NCBI RefSeq assembly: GCF_000004195.4
Contig: NC_030685.2
Span: forward strand, 50,337,516-50,401,515
DNA from: Xenopus tropicalis
Taxonomy: Eukaryota > Chordata > Amphibia > Anura > Pipidae
Direction of reading: 5' to 3'
Length of the DNA: 64,000 bases
The position numbers and the translations under genes were made by a program. Below are positions 1 to 10,563 of this stretch, piece by piece. Every line of letters begins with the position of its first letter. The first letter of the stretch is position 1. The notes below the pieces were generated by a model. The model did no database searches. It saw only the letters and a program-made list of their open reading frames with translations, and was not told where the DNA came from.

Positions 1-1465
1 GGGTCCTTTAACGCGCCAGGAGCCAGTGTACCATAATATGCAGCCAACCCAGACTCTCATTCAATCTACTGCCTGGTTGCTAGGGTAAATAAGACCCTAG
101 CAACTGGATTGCTGTTAAAAACCAAACTGTAGGAATGCAAAGCAAAACCTAAATAAATAAAAAAAATAAATGAAGACCAACTGCAGATTGTCTCATTGGC
201 CATTTTTTGTTGATGGGCATTTCCACAGTCATTACAATGGCACAGCTGGGGATAACATTTTTAATTTACATATTAATATATTGGCATCTCTAAGCAAATT
301 TGCAGAGTATCCATCTTCTGTAGTATTTATTCTGGCACGTCTGGGTTATGTTTTGGTGAAACGGGTGTGGGCAAAAAGTTGGTGTAGGTAAAAAAAAAAT
401 ATTGCCATGCTGCATGCAGCAGGATAATAGGTCCCAATCTTTGGATTTTGGCCCAGGGCCCACCAAGGCCTTAAAAGGGCCCTGCAGCTTGCTTTCATTG
501 TAGGACTCTTTGGCCCTTAACCTGCCCAGGAGCCAGTGTACCATAATATGCAGCCAACCCCAGACTCTCGTTCAATCCACTGCCTGGTTGCTAGGGTAAA
601 TAAGACCCTAGCAACTGGATTGCTGTTAAAAACCAAACTGTAGGAATGCAAAGCAGAAACCTAAATAAATGAAAAATAAATGAAGACCAACTGCAGATTG
701 TCTCAGATCAAGACCGATTGCAAGTATAGCCTGTACGATCTGCCAAACAGCTAAAGACAGTCTGTGCCAACAAAGCAATAAATGGAATAAAACCCCTGGT
801 ATTTAACACAAAGCAATAAAAAAGATGACAATTGGCTAAATGACAGGGACACTCAGTTGTGTGTGGCAAATATTTCCTCTGCAGTTGTGTAAGCTGCATT
901 GAGGTTGTGTCATTAGGAGTCCCTGATGGTCAAAGATAGAGCAATGCACCCTAAACTAGGCCTCATCAGCAGAATAGAATGTAAATGCTATGTAAAAATA
1001 TCAATACAGTATAGTTAAACCTGCAGCCAGTAGTGATGCTGCCCCCCCCCCCCCATTAAATAACAGTTCCCTCTCCCACAGCAGCAGTAGAGCTGTGTGC
1101 CCTACTGGCCAAGGCTATACCCAGCATCTGCAGCTCATTTGCATACCAGTTATGGTGGAAGAGTCTATTACGAAGAGGGAAATATGTTTGTTTCTGCTTT
1201 GATTAAGGAACCCGAGGAAGAGGCAGGGGTAATATTGATGACACGCACTGTGCACTGATAATGGCAGTGTTTTGTTGATTCTCCCCAAGGCCTAAAGGGT
1301 GGGCAATTGAAGGTGTCTACATTCAGACATGCTAGCATAATGGCTGCCACTGGGCAGCCAAAGTGGTAGGGCCCTGTTCTGCTCTGCCCTGGGACTGTAG
1401 TGTCTGGCTGAGGATAGTGACTGCCATGGTTGCCCATGTTACAGAGGTCAGTCTGGGTGTTTAAG
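1..1465 (+). repeat. Partial monomer L0
   Basis: Contains the tail of subrepeat A (1-169), a shortened subrepeat B (170-679, 510 bp instead of 517) and the unique segment (680-1465). The C tract is 13 long at 1042-1054, and an extra C occurs near 948. Many indels relative to consensus fall in the first 450 bases. Confidence 0.93.
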
Positions 1466-1490
1466 ATGAAGATCAACTGCAGATTGTCTC

Positions 1491-1513
1491 ATTGGCCATT
1501 TTTTGTCGATTGG
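1491..1513 (-). promoter_or_regulatory. Tandem inverted CCAAT boxes in subrepeat A
   Basis: Two ATTGG motifs (CCAAT on the minus strand) at 1491-1495 and 1509-1513, 18 bp start to start. NF-Y binds CCAAT, and paired CCAAT boxes are common in vertebrate promoters. No TATA box or defined start was identified next to them, so promoter activity is a guess. The pair recurs in every subrepeat. Confidence 0.3.
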
Positions 1514-1708
1514 CCTTTTCCACAGTCATTACAATGGCACAGCTGGGGATAACATTTTTAACTTACATTATTAATTATATTGGCATCTCTAAGTAAATTT
1601 GCAGAGTATCCATCTTCTGTAGTAATTATTCTGGCACGTCTGGGTTTATGTTTTGGTGAAACGGGTGTGAGCAAAAAGTTTGTGTAGTTAAAAATAAAAA
1701 TATTGCCA

Positions 1709-1722
1709 TGCTGCATGCAGCA
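1709..1722. repeat. 14-bp perfect palindrome in subrepeat A
   Basis: tgctgcatgcagca is its own reverse complement. It recurs in every intact subrepeat; the copy at about 27175, inside the error-rich zone, has lost one base. Confidence 0.85.
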
Positions 1723-1888
1723 GAATAATAGGGTCCCACTCTTTGGATTTTGGCCCAGGGCCCACCAAGGCCTTAAAAAGGCCCTGCAGCTTGCTTTCAT
1801 TGTGGGACTCTTTGTCCCTTAACCTGCCCAGGAGCCAGTGTACCATAATATGCAGCCAACCCCAGACTCTCATTCAATCTACTGCCTG

Positions 1889-1917
1889 GTTGCTAGGGTA
1901 AATAAGACCCTAGCAAC
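1889..1917. repeat. Hairpin with 11-bp perfect stem, subrepeat A
   Basis: Stem gttgctagggt at 1889-1899, loop aaataag, stem accctagcaac at 1907-1917. It is unchanged between A and B and so present twice per monomer. It contains no poly-U run of terminator type. Role unknown. Confidence 0.85.
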
Positions 1918-2007
1918 TGGATTGCTGTTAAAAACCAAACTGTAGGAATGCAAAGCAGAAACCTAAATAAATAAAAAAATAAATGAAGACCAACTGCAGA
2001 TTGTCTC

Positions 2008-2030
2008 ATTGGCCATTTTTTGTTGATTGG
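2008..2030 (-). promoter_or_regulatory. Tandem inverted CCAAT boxes in subrepeat B
   Basis: Same pair as in subrepeat A, with the same 18-bp spacing despite substitutions beside it (gttgattgg in B, gtcgattgg in A). The conserved spacing may simply reflect common descent. Confidence 0.3.
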
Positions 2031-2225
2031 CCATTTCCACAGTCATTACAATGGCACAGCTGGGGATAACATTTTTAATTTACATTATTAATTATATTGG
2101 CATCTCTAAGCAAATTTGCAGAGTATCCATCTTCTGTAGTATTTATTCTGGCACGTCTGGGTTTATGTTTTGGTGAAACGGGTGTGGGCAAAAAGTTGGT
2201 GTAGGTAAAAATAAAAATATTGCCA

Positions 2226-2239
2226 TGCTGCATGCAGCA
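2226..2239. repeat. 14-bp perfect palindrome in subrepeat B
   Basis: Identical to the palindrome in subrepeat A, although flanking bases differ (cagaat in A, caggat in B). Confidence 0.85.
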
Positions 2240-2405
2240 GGATAATAGGGTCCCAATCTTTGGATTTTGGCCCAGGGCCCACCAAGGCCTTAAAAGGGCC
2301 CTGCAGCTTGCTTTCATTGTAGGACTCTTTGGCCCTTAACCTGCCCAGGAGCCAGTGTACCATAATATGCAGCCAACCCCAGACTCTCGTTCAATCCACT
2401 GCCTG

Positions 2406-2434
2406 GTTGCTAGGGTAAATAAGACCCTAGCAAC
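2406..2434. repeat. Hairpin with 11-bp perfect stem, subrepeat B
   Basis: Same stem and loop as the subrepeat A hairpin. Nearby positions differ between A and B (tctactgcc against tccactgcc), but neither stem arm does. Confidence 0.85.
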
Positions 2435-2860
2435 TGGATTGCTGTTAAAAACCAAACTGTAGGAATGCAAAGCAGAAACCTAAATAAATGAAAAAATAAA
2501 TGAAGACCAACTGCAGATTGTCTCAGATCAAGACCGATTGCAAGTATAGCCTGTACGATCTGCCAAACAGCTAAAGACAGTCTGTGCCAACAAAGCAATA
2601 AATGGAATAAAACCCCTGGTATTTAACACAAAGCAATAAAAAAGATGACAATTGGCTAAATGACAGGGACACTCAGTTGTGTGTGGCAAATATTTCCTCT
2701 GCAGTTGTGTAAGCTGCATTGAGGTTGTGTCATTAGGAGTCCCTGATGGTCAAAGATAGAGCAATGCACCTAAACTAGGCCTCATCAGCAGAATAGAATG
2801 TAAATGCTATGTAAAAATATCAATACAGTATAGTTAAACCTGCAGCCAGTAGTGATGCTG

Positions 2861-2874
2861 CCCCCCCCCCCCCC
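2861..2874 (+). repeat. Poly-C tract (C14), the main length-variable site
   Basis: Homopolymer C between gatgctg and attaaataacag. Monomer length equals 1806 plus this count in every undeleted copy, apart from the single-base losses noted at other sites. The tract can form i-motif or G-rich structures and is also error-prone in sequencing, so lengths may not be exact. Confidence 0.9.
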
Positions 2875-2956
2875 ATTAAATAACAGTTCCCTCTCCCACA
2901 GCAGCAGTAGAGCTGTGTGCCCTACTGGCCAAGGCTATACCCAGCATCTGCAGCTC

Positions 2957-2964
2957 ATTTGCAT
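2957..2964 (-). promoter_or_regulatory. Octamer motif ATTTGCAT
   Basis: Perfect octamer (ATGCAAAT on the minus strand), one per monomer. Octamers bind POU factors such as Oct-1 and occur in snRNA and histone promoters. No snRNA or histone gene is present nearby, so the site may be fortuitous. Confidence 0.3.
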
Positions 2965-3148
2965 ACCAGTTATGGTGGAAGAGTCTATTACGAAGAGGGA
3001 AATATGTTTGTTTCTGCTTTGATTAAGGAACCCGAGGAAGAGGCAGGGGTAATATTGATGACACGCACTGTGCACTGATAATGGCAGTGTTTTGTTGATT
3101 CTCCCCAAGGCCTAAAGGGTGGGCAATTGAAGGTGTCTACATTCAGAC

Positions 3149-3180
3149 ATGCTAGCATAATGGCTGCCACTGGGCAGCCA
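3149..3180. repeat. 10-bp palindrome and 8-bp-stem hairpin before the LINE target site
   Basis: ATGCTAGCAT at 3149-3158 is a perfect palindrome. At 3161-3180, stem TGGCTGCC, loop ACTG and stem GGCAGCCA form a perfect hairpin. The hairpin ends 10 bp before the 4-bp stretch (gccc, 3191-3194) that is missing where the LINE is inserted in another copy. Confidence 0.8.
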
Positions 3181-3188
3181 AAGTGGTA

Positions 3189-3194
3189 GGGCCC
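3189..3194. other. Empty LINE target site (GGGCCC)
   Basis: Uninterrupted version of the insertion site: agtggtagg then gccc then tgttctgctc. In the occupied monomer the bases gccc (3191-3194 here) are replaced by the LINE. All other monomers that reach this point carry the empty site. Confidence 0.85.
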
Positions 3195-3285
3195 TGTTCT
3201 GCTCTGCCCTGGGACTGTAGTGTCTGGCTGAGGATAGTGACTGCCATGGTTGCCCATGTTACAGAGGTCAGTCTGGGTGTTTAAG

Positions 3286-5105
3286 ATGAAGATCAACTGC
3301 AGATTGTCTCATTGGCCATTTTTTGTCGATTGGCCTTTTCCACAGTCATTACAATGGCACAGCTGGGGATAACATTTTTAACTTACATTATTAATTATAT
3401 TGGCATCTCTAAGTAAATTTGCAGAGTATCCATCTTCTGTAGTAATTATTCTGGCACGTCTGGGTTTATGTTTTGGTGAAACGGGTGTGAGCAAAAAGTT
3501 TGTGTAGTTAAAAATAAAAATATTGCCATGCTGCATGCAGCAGAATAATAGGGTCCCACTCTTTGGATTTTGGCCCAGGGCCCACCAAGGCCTTAAAAAG
3601 GCCCTGCAGCTTGCTTTCATTGTGGGACTCTTTGTCCCTTAACCTGCCCAGGAGCCAGTGTACCATAATATGCAGCCAACCCCAGACTCTCATTCAATCT
3701 ACTGCCTGGTTGCTAGGGTAAATAAGACCCTAGCAACTGGATTGCTGTTAAAAACCAAACTGTAGGAATGCAAAGCAGAAACCTAAATAAATAAAAAAAT
3801 AAATGAAGACCAACTGCAGATTGTCTCATTGGCCATTTTTTGTTGATTGGCCATTTCCACAGTCATTACAATGGCACAGCTGGGGATAACATTTTTAATT
3901 TACATTATTAATTATATTGGCATCTCTAAGCAAATTTGCAGAGTATCCATCTTCTGTAGTATTTATTCTGGCACGTCTGGGTTTATGTTTTGGTGAAACG
4001 GGTGTGGGCAAAAAGTTGGTGTAGGTAAAAATAAAAATATTGCCATGCTGCATGCAGCAGGATAATAGGGTCCCAATCTTTGGATTTTGGCCCAGGGCCC
4101 ACCAAGGCCTTAAAAGGGCCCTGCAGCTTGCTTTCATTGTAGGACTCTTTGGCCCTTAACCTGCCCAGGAGCCAGTGTACCATAATATGCAGCCAACCCC
4201 AGACTCTCGTTCAATCCACTGCCTGGTTGCTAGGGTAAATAAGACCCTAGCAACTGGATTGCTGTTAAAAACCAAACTGTAGGAATGCAAAGCAGAAACC
4301 TAAATAAATGAAAAAATAAATGAAGACCAACTGCAGATTGTCTCAGATCAAGACCGATTGCAAGTATAGCCTGTACGATCTGCCAAACAGCTAAAGACAG
4401 TCTGTGCCAACAAAGCAATAAATGGAATAAAACCCCTGGTATTTAACACAAAGCAATAAAAAAGATGACAATTGGCTAAATGACAGGGACACTCAGTTGT
4501 GTGTGGCAAATATTTCCTCTGCAGTTGTGTAAGCTGCATTGAGGTTGTGTCATTAGGAGTCCCTGATGGTCAAAGATAGAGCAATGCACCTAAACTAGGC
4601 CTCATCAGCAGAATAGAATGTAAATGCTATGTAAAAATATCAATACAGTATAGTTAAACCTGCAGCCAGTAGTGATGCTGCCCCCCCCCCCCCCATTAAA
4701 TAACAGTTCCCTCTCCCACAGCAGCAGTAGAGCTGTGTGCCCTACTGGCCAAGGCTATACCCAGCATCTGCAGCTCATTTGCATACCAGTTATGGTGGAA
4801 GAGTCTATTACGAAGAGGGAAATATGTTTGTTTCTGCTTTGATTAAGGAACCCGAGGAAGAGGCAGGGGTAATATTGATGACACGCACTGTGCACTGATA
4901 ATGGCAGTGTTTTGTTGATTCTCCCCAAGGCCTAAAGGGTGGGCAATTGAAGGTGTCTACATTCAGACATGCTAGCATAATGGCTGCCACTGGGCAGCCA
5001 AAGTGGTAGGGCCCTGTTCTGCTCTGCCCTGGGACTGTAGTGTCTGGCTGAGGATAGTGACTGCCATGGTTGCCCATGTTACAGAGGTCAGTCTGGGTGT
5101 TTAAG
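3286..5105 (+). repeat. Monomer L2 (1820 bp)
   Basis: C14 at 4681-4694; no other change from L1 noticed. Confidence 0.95.
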
Positions 5106-6925
5106 ATGAAGATCAACTGCAGATTGTCTCATTGGCCATTTTTTGTCGATTGGCCTTTTCCACAGTCATTACAATGGCACAGCTGGGGATAACATTTTTA
5201 ACTTACATTATTAATTATATTGGCATCTCTAAGTAAATTTGCAGAGTATCCATCTTCTGTAGTAATTATTCTGGCACGTCTGGGTTTATGTTTTGGTGAA
5301 ACGGGTGTGAGCAAAAAGTTTGTGTAGTTAAAAATAAAAATATTGCCATGCTGCATGCAGCAGAATAATAGGGTCCCACTCTTTGGATTTTGGCCCAGGG
5401 CCCACCAAGGCCTTAAAAAGGCCCTGCAGCTTGCTTTCATTGTGGGACTCTTTGTCCCTTAACCTGCCCAGGAGCCAGTGTACCATAATATGCAGCCAAC
5501 CCCAGACTCTCATTCAATCTACTGCCTGGTTGCTAGGGTAAATAAGACCCTAGCAACTGGATTGCTGTTAAAAACCAAACTGTAGGAATGCAAAGCAGAA
5601 ACCTAAATAAATAAAAAAATAAATGAAGACCAACTGCAGATTGTCTCATTGGCCATTTTTTGTTGATTGGCCATTTCCACAGTCATTACAATGGCACAGC
5701 TGGGGATAACATTTTTAATTTACATTATTAATTATATTGGCATCTCTAAGCAAATTTGCAGAGTATCCATCTTCTGTAGTATTTATTCTGGCACGTCTGG
5801 GTTTATGTTTTGGTGAAACGGGTGTGGGCAAAAAGTTGGTGTAGGTAAAAATAAAAATATTGCCATGCTGCATGCAGCAGGATAATAGGGTCCCAATCTT
5901 TGGATTTTGGCCCAGGGCCCACCAAGGCCTTAAAAGGGCCCTGCAGCTTGCTTTCATTGTAGGACTCTTTGGCCCTTAACCTGCCCAGGAGCCAGTGTAC
6001 CATAATATGCAGCCAACCCCAGACTCTCGTTCAATCCACTGCCTGGTTGCTAGGGTAAATAAGACCCTAGCAACTGGATTGCTGTTAAAAACCAAACTGT
6101 AGGAATGCAAAGCAGAAACCTAAATAAATGAAAAAATAAATGAAGACCAACTGCAGATTGTCTCAGATCAAGACCGATTGCAAGTATAGCCTGTACGATC
6201 TGCCAAACAGCTAAAGACAGTCTGTGCCAACAAAGCAATAAATGGAATAAAACCCCTGGTATTTAACACAAAGCAATAAAAAAGATGACAATTGGCTAAA
6301 TGACAGGGACACTCAGTTGTGTGTGGCAAATATTTCCTCTGCAGTTGTGTAAGCTGCATTGAGGTTGTGTCATTAGGAGTCCCTGATGGTCAAAGATAGA
6401 GCAATGCACCTAAACTAGGCCTCATCAGCAGAATAGAATGTAAATGCTATGTAAAAATATCAATACAGTATAGTTAAACCTGCAGCCAGTAGTGATGCTG
6501 CCCCCCCCCCCCCCATTAAATAACAGTTCCCTCTCCCACAGCAGCAGTAGAGCTGTGTGCCCTACTGGCCAAGGCTATACCCAGCATCTGCAGCTCATTT
6601 GCATACCAGTTATGGTGGAAGAGTCTATTACGAAGAGGGAAATATGTTTGTTTCTGCTTTGATTAAGGAACCCGAGGAAGAGGCAGGGGTAATATTGATG
6701 ACACGCACTGTGCACTGATAATGGCAGTGTTTTGTTGATTCTCCCCAAGGCCTAAAGGGTGGGCAATTGAAGGTGTCTACATTCAGACATGCTAGCATAA
6801 TGGCTGCCACTGGGCAGCCAAAGTGGTAGGGCCCTGTTCTGCTCTGCCCTGGGACTGTAGTGTCTGGCTGAGGATAGTGACTGCCATGGTTGCCCATGTT
6901 ACAGAGGTCAGTCTGGGTGTTTAAG
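5106..6925 (+). repeat. Monomer L3 (1820 bp)
   Basis: C14 at 6501-6514; no other change from L1 noticed. Confidence 0.95.
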
Positions 6926-8744
6926 ATGAAGATCAACTGCAGATTGTCTCATTGGCCATTTTTTGTCGATTGGCCTTTTCCACAGTCATTACAATGGCAC
7001 AGCTGGGGATAACATTTTTAACTTACATTATTAATTATATTGGCATCTCTAAGTAAATTTGCAGAGTATCCATCTTCTGTAGTAATTATTCTGGCACGTC
7101 TGGGTTTATGTTTTGGTGAAACGGGTGTGAGCAAAAAGTTTGTGTAGTTAAAAATAAAAATATTGCCATGCTGCATGCAGCAGAATAATAGGGTCCCACT
7201 CTTTGGATTTTGGCCCAGGGCCCACCAAGGCCTTAAAAAGGCCCTGCAGCTTGCTTTCATTGTGGGACTCTTTGTCCTTAACCTGCCCAGGAGCCAGTGT
7301 ACCATAATATGCAGCCAACCCCAGACTCTCATTCAATCTACTGCCTGGTTGCTAGGGTAAATAAGACCCTAGCAACTGGATTGCTGTTAAAAACCAAACT
7401 GTAGGAATGCAAAGCAGAAACCTAAATAAATAAAAAAATAAATGAAGACCAACTGCAGATTGTCTCATTGGCCATTTTTTGTTGATTGGCCATTTCCACA
7501 GTCATTACAATGGCACAGCTGGGGATAACATTTTTAATTTACATTATTAATTATATTGGCATCTCTAAGCAAATTTGCAGAGTATCCATCTTCTGTAGTA
7601 TTTATTCTGGCACGTCTGGGTTTATGTTTTGGTGAAACGGGTGTGGGCAAAAAGTTGGTGTAGGTAAAAATAAAAATATTGCCATGCTGCATGCAGCAGG
7701 ATAATAGGGTCCCAATCTTTGGATTTTGGCCCAGGGCCCACCAAGGCCTTAAAAGGGCCCTGCAGCTTGCTTTCATTGTAGGACTCTTTGGCCCTTAACC
7801 TGCCCAGGAGCCAGTGTACCATAATATGCAGCCAACCCCAGACTCTCGTTCAATCCACTGCCTGGTTGCTAGGGTAAATAAGACCCTAGCAACTGGATTG
7901 CTGTTAAAAACCAAACTGTAGGAATGCAAAGCAGAAACCTAAATAAATGAAAAAATAAATGAAGACCAACTGCAGATTGTCTCAGATCAAGACCGATTGC
8001 AAGTATAGCCTGTACGATCTGCCAAACAGCTAAAGACAGTCTGTGCCAACAAAGCAATAAATGGAATAAAACCCCTGGTATTTAACACAAAGCAATAAAA
8101 AAGATGACAATTGGCTAAATGACAGGGACACTCAGTTGTGTGTGGCAAATATTTCCTCTGCAGTTGTGTAAGCTGCATTGAGGTTGTGTCATTAGGAGTC
8201 CCTGATGGTCAAAGATAGAGCAATGCACCTAAACTAGGCCTCATCAGCAGAATAGAATGTAAATGCTATGTAAAAATATCAATACAGTATAGTTAAACCT
8301 GCAGCCAGTAGTGATGCTGCCCCCCCCCCCCCCATTAAATAACAGTTCCCTCTCCCACAGCAGCAGTAGAGCTGTGTGCCCTACTGGCCAAGGCTATACC
8401 CAGCATCTGCAGCTCATTTGCATACCAGTTATGGTGGAAGAGTCTATTACGAAGAGGGAAATATGTTTGTTTCTGCTTTGATTAAGGAACCCGAGGAAGA
8501 GGCAGGGGTAATATTGATGACACGCACTGTGCACTGATAATGGCAGTGTTTTGTTGATTCTCCCCAAGGCCTAAAGGGTGGGCAATTGAAGGTGTCTACA
8601 TTCAGACATGCTAGCATAATGGCTGCCACTGGGCAGCCAAAGTGGTAGGGCCCTGTTCTGCTCTGCCCTGGGACTGTAGTGTCTGGCTGAGGATAGTGAC
8701 TGCCATGGTTGCCCATGTTACAGAGGTCAGTCTGGGTGTTTAAG
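6926..8744 (+). repeat. Monomer L4 (1819 bp)
   Basis: C14 at 8320-8333. One C is missing near 7274 in subrepeat A (tttgtcctta instead of tttgtccctta), which joins two normally separate chance ORFs on the minus strand. Confidence 0.95.
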
Positions 8745-10563
8745 ATGAAGATCAACTGCAGATTGTCTCATTGGCCATTTTTTGTCGATTGGCCTTTTCC
8801 ACAGTCATTACAATGGCACAGCTGGGGATAACATTTTTAACTTACATTATTAATTATATTGGCATCTCTAAGTAAATTTGCAGAGTATCCATCTTCTGTA
8901 GTAATTATTCTGGCACGTCTGGGTTTATGTTTTGGTGAAACGGGTGTGAGCAAAAAGTTTGTGTAGTTAAAAATAAAAATATTGCCATGCTGCATGCAGC
9001 AGAATAATAGGGTCCCACTCTTTGGATTTTGGCCCAGGGCCCACCAAGGCCTTAAAAAGGCCCTGCAGCTTGCTTTCATTGTGGGACTCTTTGTCCCTTA
9101 ACCTGCCCAGGAGCCAGTGTACCATAATATGCAGCCAACCCCAGACTCTCATTCAATCTACTGCCTGGTTGCTAGGGTAAATAAGACCCTAGCAACTGGA
9201 TTGCTGTTAAAAACCAAACTGTAGGAATGCAAAGCAGAAACCTAAATAAATAAAAAAATAAATGAAGACCAACTGCAGATTGTCTCATTGGCCATTTTTT
9301 GTTGATTGGCCATTTCCACAGTCATTACAATGGCACAGCTGGGGATAACATTTTTAATTTACATTATTAATTATATTGGCATCTCTAAGCAAATTTGCAG
9401 AGTATCCATCTTCTGTAGTATTTATTCTGGCACGTCTGGGTTTATGTTTTGGTGAAACGGGTGTGGGCAAAAAGTTGGTGTAGGTAAAAATAAAAATATT
9501 GCCATGCTGCATGCAGCAGGATAATAGGGTCCCAATCTTTGGATTTTGGCCCAGGGCCCACCAAGGCCTTAAAAGGGCCCTGCAGCTTGCTTTCATTGTA
9601 GGACTCTTTGGCCCTTAACCTGCCCAGGAGCCAGTGTACCATAATATGCAGCCAACCCCAGACTCTCGTTCAATCCACTGCCTGGTTGCTAGGGTAAATA
9701 AGACCCTAGCAACTGGATTGCTGTTAAAAACCAAACTGTAGGAATGCAAAGCAGAAACCTAAATAAATGAAAAAATAAATGAAGACCAACTGCAGATTGT
9801 CTCAGATCAAGACCGATTGCAAGTATAGCCTGTACGATCTGCCAAACAGCTAAAGACAGTCTGTGCCAACAAAGCAATAAATGGAATAAAACCCCTGGTA
9901 TTTAACACAAAGCAATAAAAAAGATGACAATTGGCTAAATGACAGGGACACTCAGTTGTGTGTGGCAAATATTTCCTCTGCAGTTGTGTAAGCTGCATTG
10001 AGGTTGTGTCATTAGGAGTCCCTGATGGTCAAAGATAGAGCAATGCACCTAAACTAGGCCTCATCAGCAGAATAGAATGTAAATGCTATGTAAAAATATC
10101 AATACAGTATAGTTAAACCTGCAGCCAGTAGTGATGCTGCCCCCCCCCCCCCATTAAATAACAGTTCCCTCTCCCACAGCAGCAGTAGAGCTGTGTGCCC
10201 TACTGGCCAAGGCTATACCCAGCATCTGCAGCTCATTTGCATACCAGTTATGGTGGAAGAGTCTATTACGAAGAGGGAAATATGTTTGTTTCTGCTTTGA
10301 TTAAGGAACCCGAGGAAGAGGCAGGGGTAATATTGATGACACGCACTGTGCACTGATAATGGCAGTGTTTTGTTGATTCTCCCCAAGGCCTAAAGGGTGG
10401 GCAATTGAAGGTGTCTACATTCAGACATGCTAGCATAATGGCTGCCACTGGGCAGCCAAAGTGGTAGGGCCCTGTTCTGCTCTGCCCTGGGACTGTAGTG
10501 TCTGGCTGAGGATAGTGACTGCCATGGTTGCCCATGTTACAGAGGTCAGTCTGGGTGTTTAAG
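8745..10563 (+). repeat. Monomer L5 (1819 bp)
   Basis: C13 at 10140-10152. Confidence 0.95.

Larger units (their letters stand above)
1466..1982 (+). repeat. Subrepeat A (517 bp) of the monomer
   Basis: Begins atgaagatcaactgcag and is followed directly by subrepeat B in the same direction. About 18 scattered substitutions separate A from B. A-diagnostic features include gtcgattggcctttt, gtgagcaaaaag, cagaataatag, cccactctttgg and tagattgaatgag (the last read on the reverse strand). It carries an 11-bp-stem hairpin, a 14-bp palindrome and two ATTGG boxes, each also present in B. Confidence 0.95.
1983..2499 (+). repeat. Subrepeat B (517 bp) of the monomer
   Basis: Exactly 517 bp after subrepeat A. 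B-diagnostic features include gttgattggccattt, gtgggcaaaaagttgg, caggataatag, cccaatctttgg and ctcgttcaatcc. The A/B differences are fixed in every monomer except the deleted copy at 40540-41620. The higher-order unit was therefore amplified as a block after A and B had diverged. Confidence 0.95.
1466..3285 (+). repeat. Monomer L1 (reference copy, 1820 bp)
   Basis: First complete copy, used here as reference: subrepeat A 1466-1982, subrepeat B 1983-2499, unique segment 2500-3285, C14 at 2861-2874. The start is set at the atgaag that opens each subrepeat. This boundary is a convention, because a tandem array has no natural phase. Confidence 0.97.
2500..3285 (+). repeat. Unique segment of the monomer (786 bp)
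   Basis: Starts with about 26 bases of a third subrepeat copy (atgaagaccaactgcag then attgtctca) before switching to unrelated sequence at gatcaagacc. It therefore looks like foreign sequence that interrupted a 517-bp tandem repeat. It holds the poly-C tract, an octamer ATTTGCAT, a 10-bp palindrome, an 8-bp-stem hairpin and the GGGCCC site used by the LINE in another copy. I see no gene or RNA-gene signature in it. Confidence 0.9.

Noticed and set aside
1168..1476. 102-codon ORF recurring in every monomer
   Set aside because: It opens with a non-ATG codon, has no recognisable domain, and recurs only because the monomers are identical. The frame merges or breaks wherever a single base changes.
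1889..1917. Telomere-like TAGGGT/ACCCTA in the hairpin
   Set aside because: Single motif copies on opposite stem arms, with no tandem TTAGGG run.
1558..2719. Other 61-104-codon ORFs in each monomer (both subrepeats and the unique segment)
   Set aside because: Overlapping frames with mostly non-ATG starts and no family resemblance; length is as expected by chance in 1.8 kb repeated many times.
1466..3285. Monomer as a DNA transposon (Tx1D-like host element)
   Set aside because: No terminal inverted repeats, flanking duplications or transposase ORF found at the monomer or unique-segment borders; a relation cannot be shown from sequence alone.
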